This document shows positions 5,641 through 7,095 of a DNA stretch of 7,095 nucleotides, in pieces. Position 1 is the stretch's first letter. Each line of letters opens with the position of its first letter. The position numbers and the translations under genes are program-made. This DNA is from an uncultured Oscillibacter sp. (GTDB lineage Bacteria > Bacillota > Clostridia > Oscillospirales > Oscillospiraceae), in the NCBI GenBank assembly GCA_947245315.1, contig CAMXNV010000113.1:1-7095 (forward strand), written 5' to 3'. The notes beneath the pieces are model-generated. The model ran no database searches. It was not told where the DNA came from and saw only the letters and a list, made by a program, of their open reading frames with translations.

Positions 5641-6675
5641 ATGAAAAAGAACGTACTCGCGCTGATCCTGACCCTGGCCATGGCCCTGAGCCTGGCCGCC
5701 TGCGGCGGCGGTTCCTCCGGCGGCTCCGACAGTTCCTCCGGCGGCTCCGGAAGCTCCGGCGATTCCGGCAGCTCCTCCGGCGGGGACGCCCAGGTCTACA
5801 ACATCGGCATCTGCCAGCTGGCCCCCCACCCGGCCCTGGACGCCGCCACCGAGGGCTTCCAGGACGCCGTGAAGGCGGCCTTCGGAGAGGACGGAGTCAA
5901 AATTGATCTCCAGAACGCGGCGGGAGACAGCAATACCTGCGCCACGATTATCAACGGCTTTGTCTCCGGAAATGTGGACCTGATTATGGCCAACGCCACG
6001 GACGCCCTCCAGGCCGCCGCCTCGGGCACCTCCGACATTCCCATCCTGGGCACCTCCATCACGGAGTACGGCGTGGCCCTGGGCCTCAAGGACTTCACCG
6101 GCACCGTGGGCTCCAACATCTCCGGCACCTCCGACCTGGCCCCCCTGGACCAGCAGGCCGCCATGGTGAAGGAGTGGTTCCCCGACGCCAAGACCGTGGG
6201 CCTGATCTATTGCTCCGCCGAGAAGAACAGCCAGTACCAGGTGGACAACGTCCAGGAGAGCCTGGAGGGCCTGGGCTACACCTGCACCCAGTATCCCTTC
6301 TCCGACACCAACGACATGGCCTCCGTGGTCCAGAGCGCGGCGGACTCCAGCGACGTCCTGTATGTCCCCACGGACAATACCTGTGCCACAAACGCGGGAA
6401 TTATTGATAACATCTGCCGCCCTATGCAGAAGCCCATCATCGCGGGAGAAGAGGGCATCTGCAACGGCTGCGGCGTGGCAACCCTGTCCATCAGCTACTA
6501 TGACATCGGCTATAAGACCGGCGAAATGGCCGCGGAAATTCTCACCGGAAAGGCCAATATCTCGGAAATGCCCATCGAATACGCCCCCCAGTTTACCAAG
6601 AAGTACAACGAGGCCATCTGCGCCGACCTGGGCCTGACGCCTCCCGAGGGCTACGAGGCCATCGTAGTCGAGTAG
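5641..6675 (+). CDS. TrpX-type ABC transporter substrate-binding lipoprotein (ABC_sub_bind, COG2984)
   Basis: This encodes 344 residues. The ATG at 5641 has AAGGAG at 5625-5630, ten bases upstream; earlier in-frame ATGs at 5560 and 5617 would place this site inside the gene. A lipoprotein signal ends LSLAAC, with Cys21 as the lipidated residue. A Gly/Ser linker (22-49) then leads to a two-lobed periplasmic-binding-like fold: YNIGICQLAPHPALDAATEGF (first strand and helix), LIMANATDALQAA, IPILGTSITEYG, KTVGLIYCSAEKNSQYQ (start of the second lobe) and IIAGEEGICNGCGVATLSISYYDIG. This is the ABC_sub_bind pattern. Streptococcal TrpX of this family takes up tryptophan, but substrates vary. The permease gene follows at 6967, and the ATPase is expected beyond the window. 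Control is probably by the upstream attenuator. The TAG stop (6673-6675) is shared with the left end of a MITE; the ancestral stop was probably TAA. Confidence 0.93.
   Translation: MKKNVLALILTLAMALSLAACGGGSSGGSDSSSGGSGSSGDSGSSSGGDAQVYNIGICQLAPHPALDAATEGFQDAVKAAFGEDGVKIDLQNAAGDSNTCATIINGFVSGNVDLIMANATDALQAAASGTSDIPILGTSITEYGVALGLKDFTGTVGSNISGTSDLAPLDQQAAMVKEWFPDAKTVGLIYCSAEKNSQYQVDNVQESLEGLGYTCTQYPFSDTNDMASVVQSAADSSDVLYVPTDNTCATNAGIIDNICRPMQKPIIAGEEGICNGCGVATLSISYYDIGYKTGEMAAEILTGKANISEMPIEYAPQFTKKYNEAICADLGLTPPEGYEAIVVE
5711..5749 (+). repeat. 18-bp direct repeat in the lipoprotein linker
   Basis: GTTCCTCCGGCGGCTCCG occurs at 5711-5728 and 5732-5749, a 21-base (7-codon) period inside the Ser/Gly linker. 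It keeps frame, so linker length can change without loss of function. Confidence 0.75.
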
Positions 6676-6834
6676 GCCTTGTTTGAAAAATGTCAAAACG
6701 CCCAAGCGGCGGATCTTTTTCCGCCACTCTGCGTTAAATTTTCTTGCCGGGCGACAGCCCGCCTGCGAAAATTTGCCTTGATTGGCGAAAAAATCTCTCG
6801 CCGTTGGGCATTCCGCCATCTTTCAAACAAGGCC
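6675..6834 (+). mobile_element. 160-bp palindromic (foldback) MITE with TA target duplication
   Basis: The ends are inverted repeats: GGCCTTGTTTGAAA at 6675-6688 and its complement at 6821-6834, with near-identity continuing a few bases inward. TA flanks both sides (6673-6674 and 6835-6836), as expected for IS630/Tc1-mariner-type mobilisation. The whole element is an imperfect palindrome centred at 6754.5, exactly midway between its ends: GGGC-GACA-GCCC at the centre, AAATTTTC/GAAAATTT next, then further partial matches. It has no credible coding frame and is less GC-rich than the flanking genes. A transposase elsewhere would have to move it. It lies between the binding-protein and permease genes, and its transcript would fold into a hairpin of about 160 bases. 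Confidence 0.82.
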
Positions 6835-6851
6835 TAATTCCCAAGCGAGAT

Positions 6852-6873
6852 GAGAGGGCCCGGCCCTCTTGTC
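6852..6873 (+). terminator. Weak terminator-like hairpin before the permease gene
   Basis: A 7-bp stem (AGAGGGC 6853-6859, GCCCTCT 6863-6869) with a CCG loop is followed by TTGTCTTCTC. The U-tract is poor, so it may only cause pausing or partial termination, lowering permease output relative to the binding protein. Confidence 0.35.
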
Positions 6874-6885
6874 TTCTCCCGGCGC

Positions 6886-6917
6886 CCCGGGGAGCCGCTC
6901 CACCCGGCCTCCCCGGG
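6886..6917 (+). other. GC-rich stem-loop upstream of the permease gene
   Basis: CCCGGGGAG (6886-6894) pairs with CTCCCCGGG (6909-6917), extended by CCG/CGG with one bulged C. No U-tract follows, so it is not a terminator. It could act as an mRNA 3'-end barrier or a folding insulator between the two genes. Confidence 0.5.
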
Positions 6918-6966
6918 CCCGGGACGGAACAGGGGCCAAACCCTAGATGAGAGAGGTCATACGATT

Positions 6967-7095
6967 ATGCTGAGTTTTATCAACGCCCTGCCCGGGGCCG
7001 TGGCCCAGGGGCTGATCTGGGGCATCATGGCCATCGGCGTCTACATCACCTATAAGGTTCTGGACATCGCGGACCTGACGGTGGACGGTTCCTTC
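6967..7095 (+). CDS. ABC transporter permease (COG4120 type), N-terminal fragment
   Basis: Only the first 43 codons are visible; the frame is open at the right edge. GAGAGG at 6951-6956 lies ten bases before the ATG. The fragment begins MLSFINALPGAVAQGL and continues with IWGIMAIGVYITYKVL and DIADLTVDGSF. The hydrophobic stretch at about 8-30 is a membrane helix, and the DIADLTVDGSF end is typical of permeases paired with COG2984 binding proteins, related to LivH-like branched-chain permeases. It should form the membrane channel for the upstream lipoprotein. The 291-base gap between the two genes is unusually long for this operon, and 160 bases of it are the MITE. Confidence 0.85.
   Translation, partial: MLSFINALPGAVAQGLIWGIMAIGVYITYKVLDIADLTVDGSF

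Noticed and set aside
5500..6819. A 439-codon open frame on the minus strand, antisense to the binding-protein gene and the MITE
   Set aside because: It has no recognisable domain, is rich in Gly/Val/Ala runs, and runs through the terminator and the mobile element. The plus strand carries a complete lipoprotein gene with signal and ribosome binding site.
6886..6917. An intrinsic terminator before the permease gene
   Set aside because: The stem is strong, but it is followed by CCCGGGACGG with no run of T.

Overview
The window looks like a chromosomal segment of a high-GC Clostridia species, probably a gut Oscillospiraceae relative of the Flavonifractor/Oscillibacter type. This is inferred from the strong G/C third-position bias, AGGAGG-type ribosome binding sites, a Gram-positive lipoprotein signal, LysM/SH3b wall domains and Firmicute-type promoters. 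No taxonomic marker gene is present.

Layout. (1) 1-825 (+): the C-terminal part of a uridine-kinase-like nucleoside kinase, cut by the left edge, followed by a strong intrinsic terminator at 860-894. (2) 896-2812 (-): a membrane-anchored, multidomain VanX/DdpX-family (M15D) peptidase with its own promoter. (3) 3072-5147 (-): a secreted CpdB/UshA-type 5'-nucleotidase/2',3'-cyclic phosphodiesterase with a Pro/Glu/Ala linker and a C-terminal LysM, driven by a near-consensus promoter. (4) 5148-5443: a divergent intergenic region with two outward promoters, a pair of direct repeats over the nucleotidase promoter, and a large GC-rich hairpin. (5) 5367-7095 (+): a transporter operon with promoter, 32-codon leader ORF, terminator, TrpX-type (COG2984) substrate-binding lipoprotein, a 160-bp palindromic MITE, and the start of the permease gene, cut by the right edge.

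Two points stand out. First, the transporter leader has the complete layout of a translation-coupled attenuator. A leader ORF with tandem Tyr codons sits just upstream of segment 1 of a four-segment structure (1:2 hairpin, 2:3 antiterminator, 3:4 terminator), ahead of a transporter whose family imports aromatic amino acids. Most comparable Firmicute genes use T-boxes, and none is visible here. Second, a perfectly centred foldback MITE with TA target-site duplication has inserted into the stop codon of the binding-protein gene. Removing it restores TAA; with it, the stop reads TAG, so the protein is unchanged while a long RNA hairpin now separates binding protein and permease.

Functionally, the three complete genes encode envelope proteins (wall-peptide hydrolysis, extracellular nucleotide salvage, amino-acid uptake). 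The flanking nucleoside kinase could use nucleosides released by the nucleotidase, but they are separate transcription units, so that link is only suggestive.
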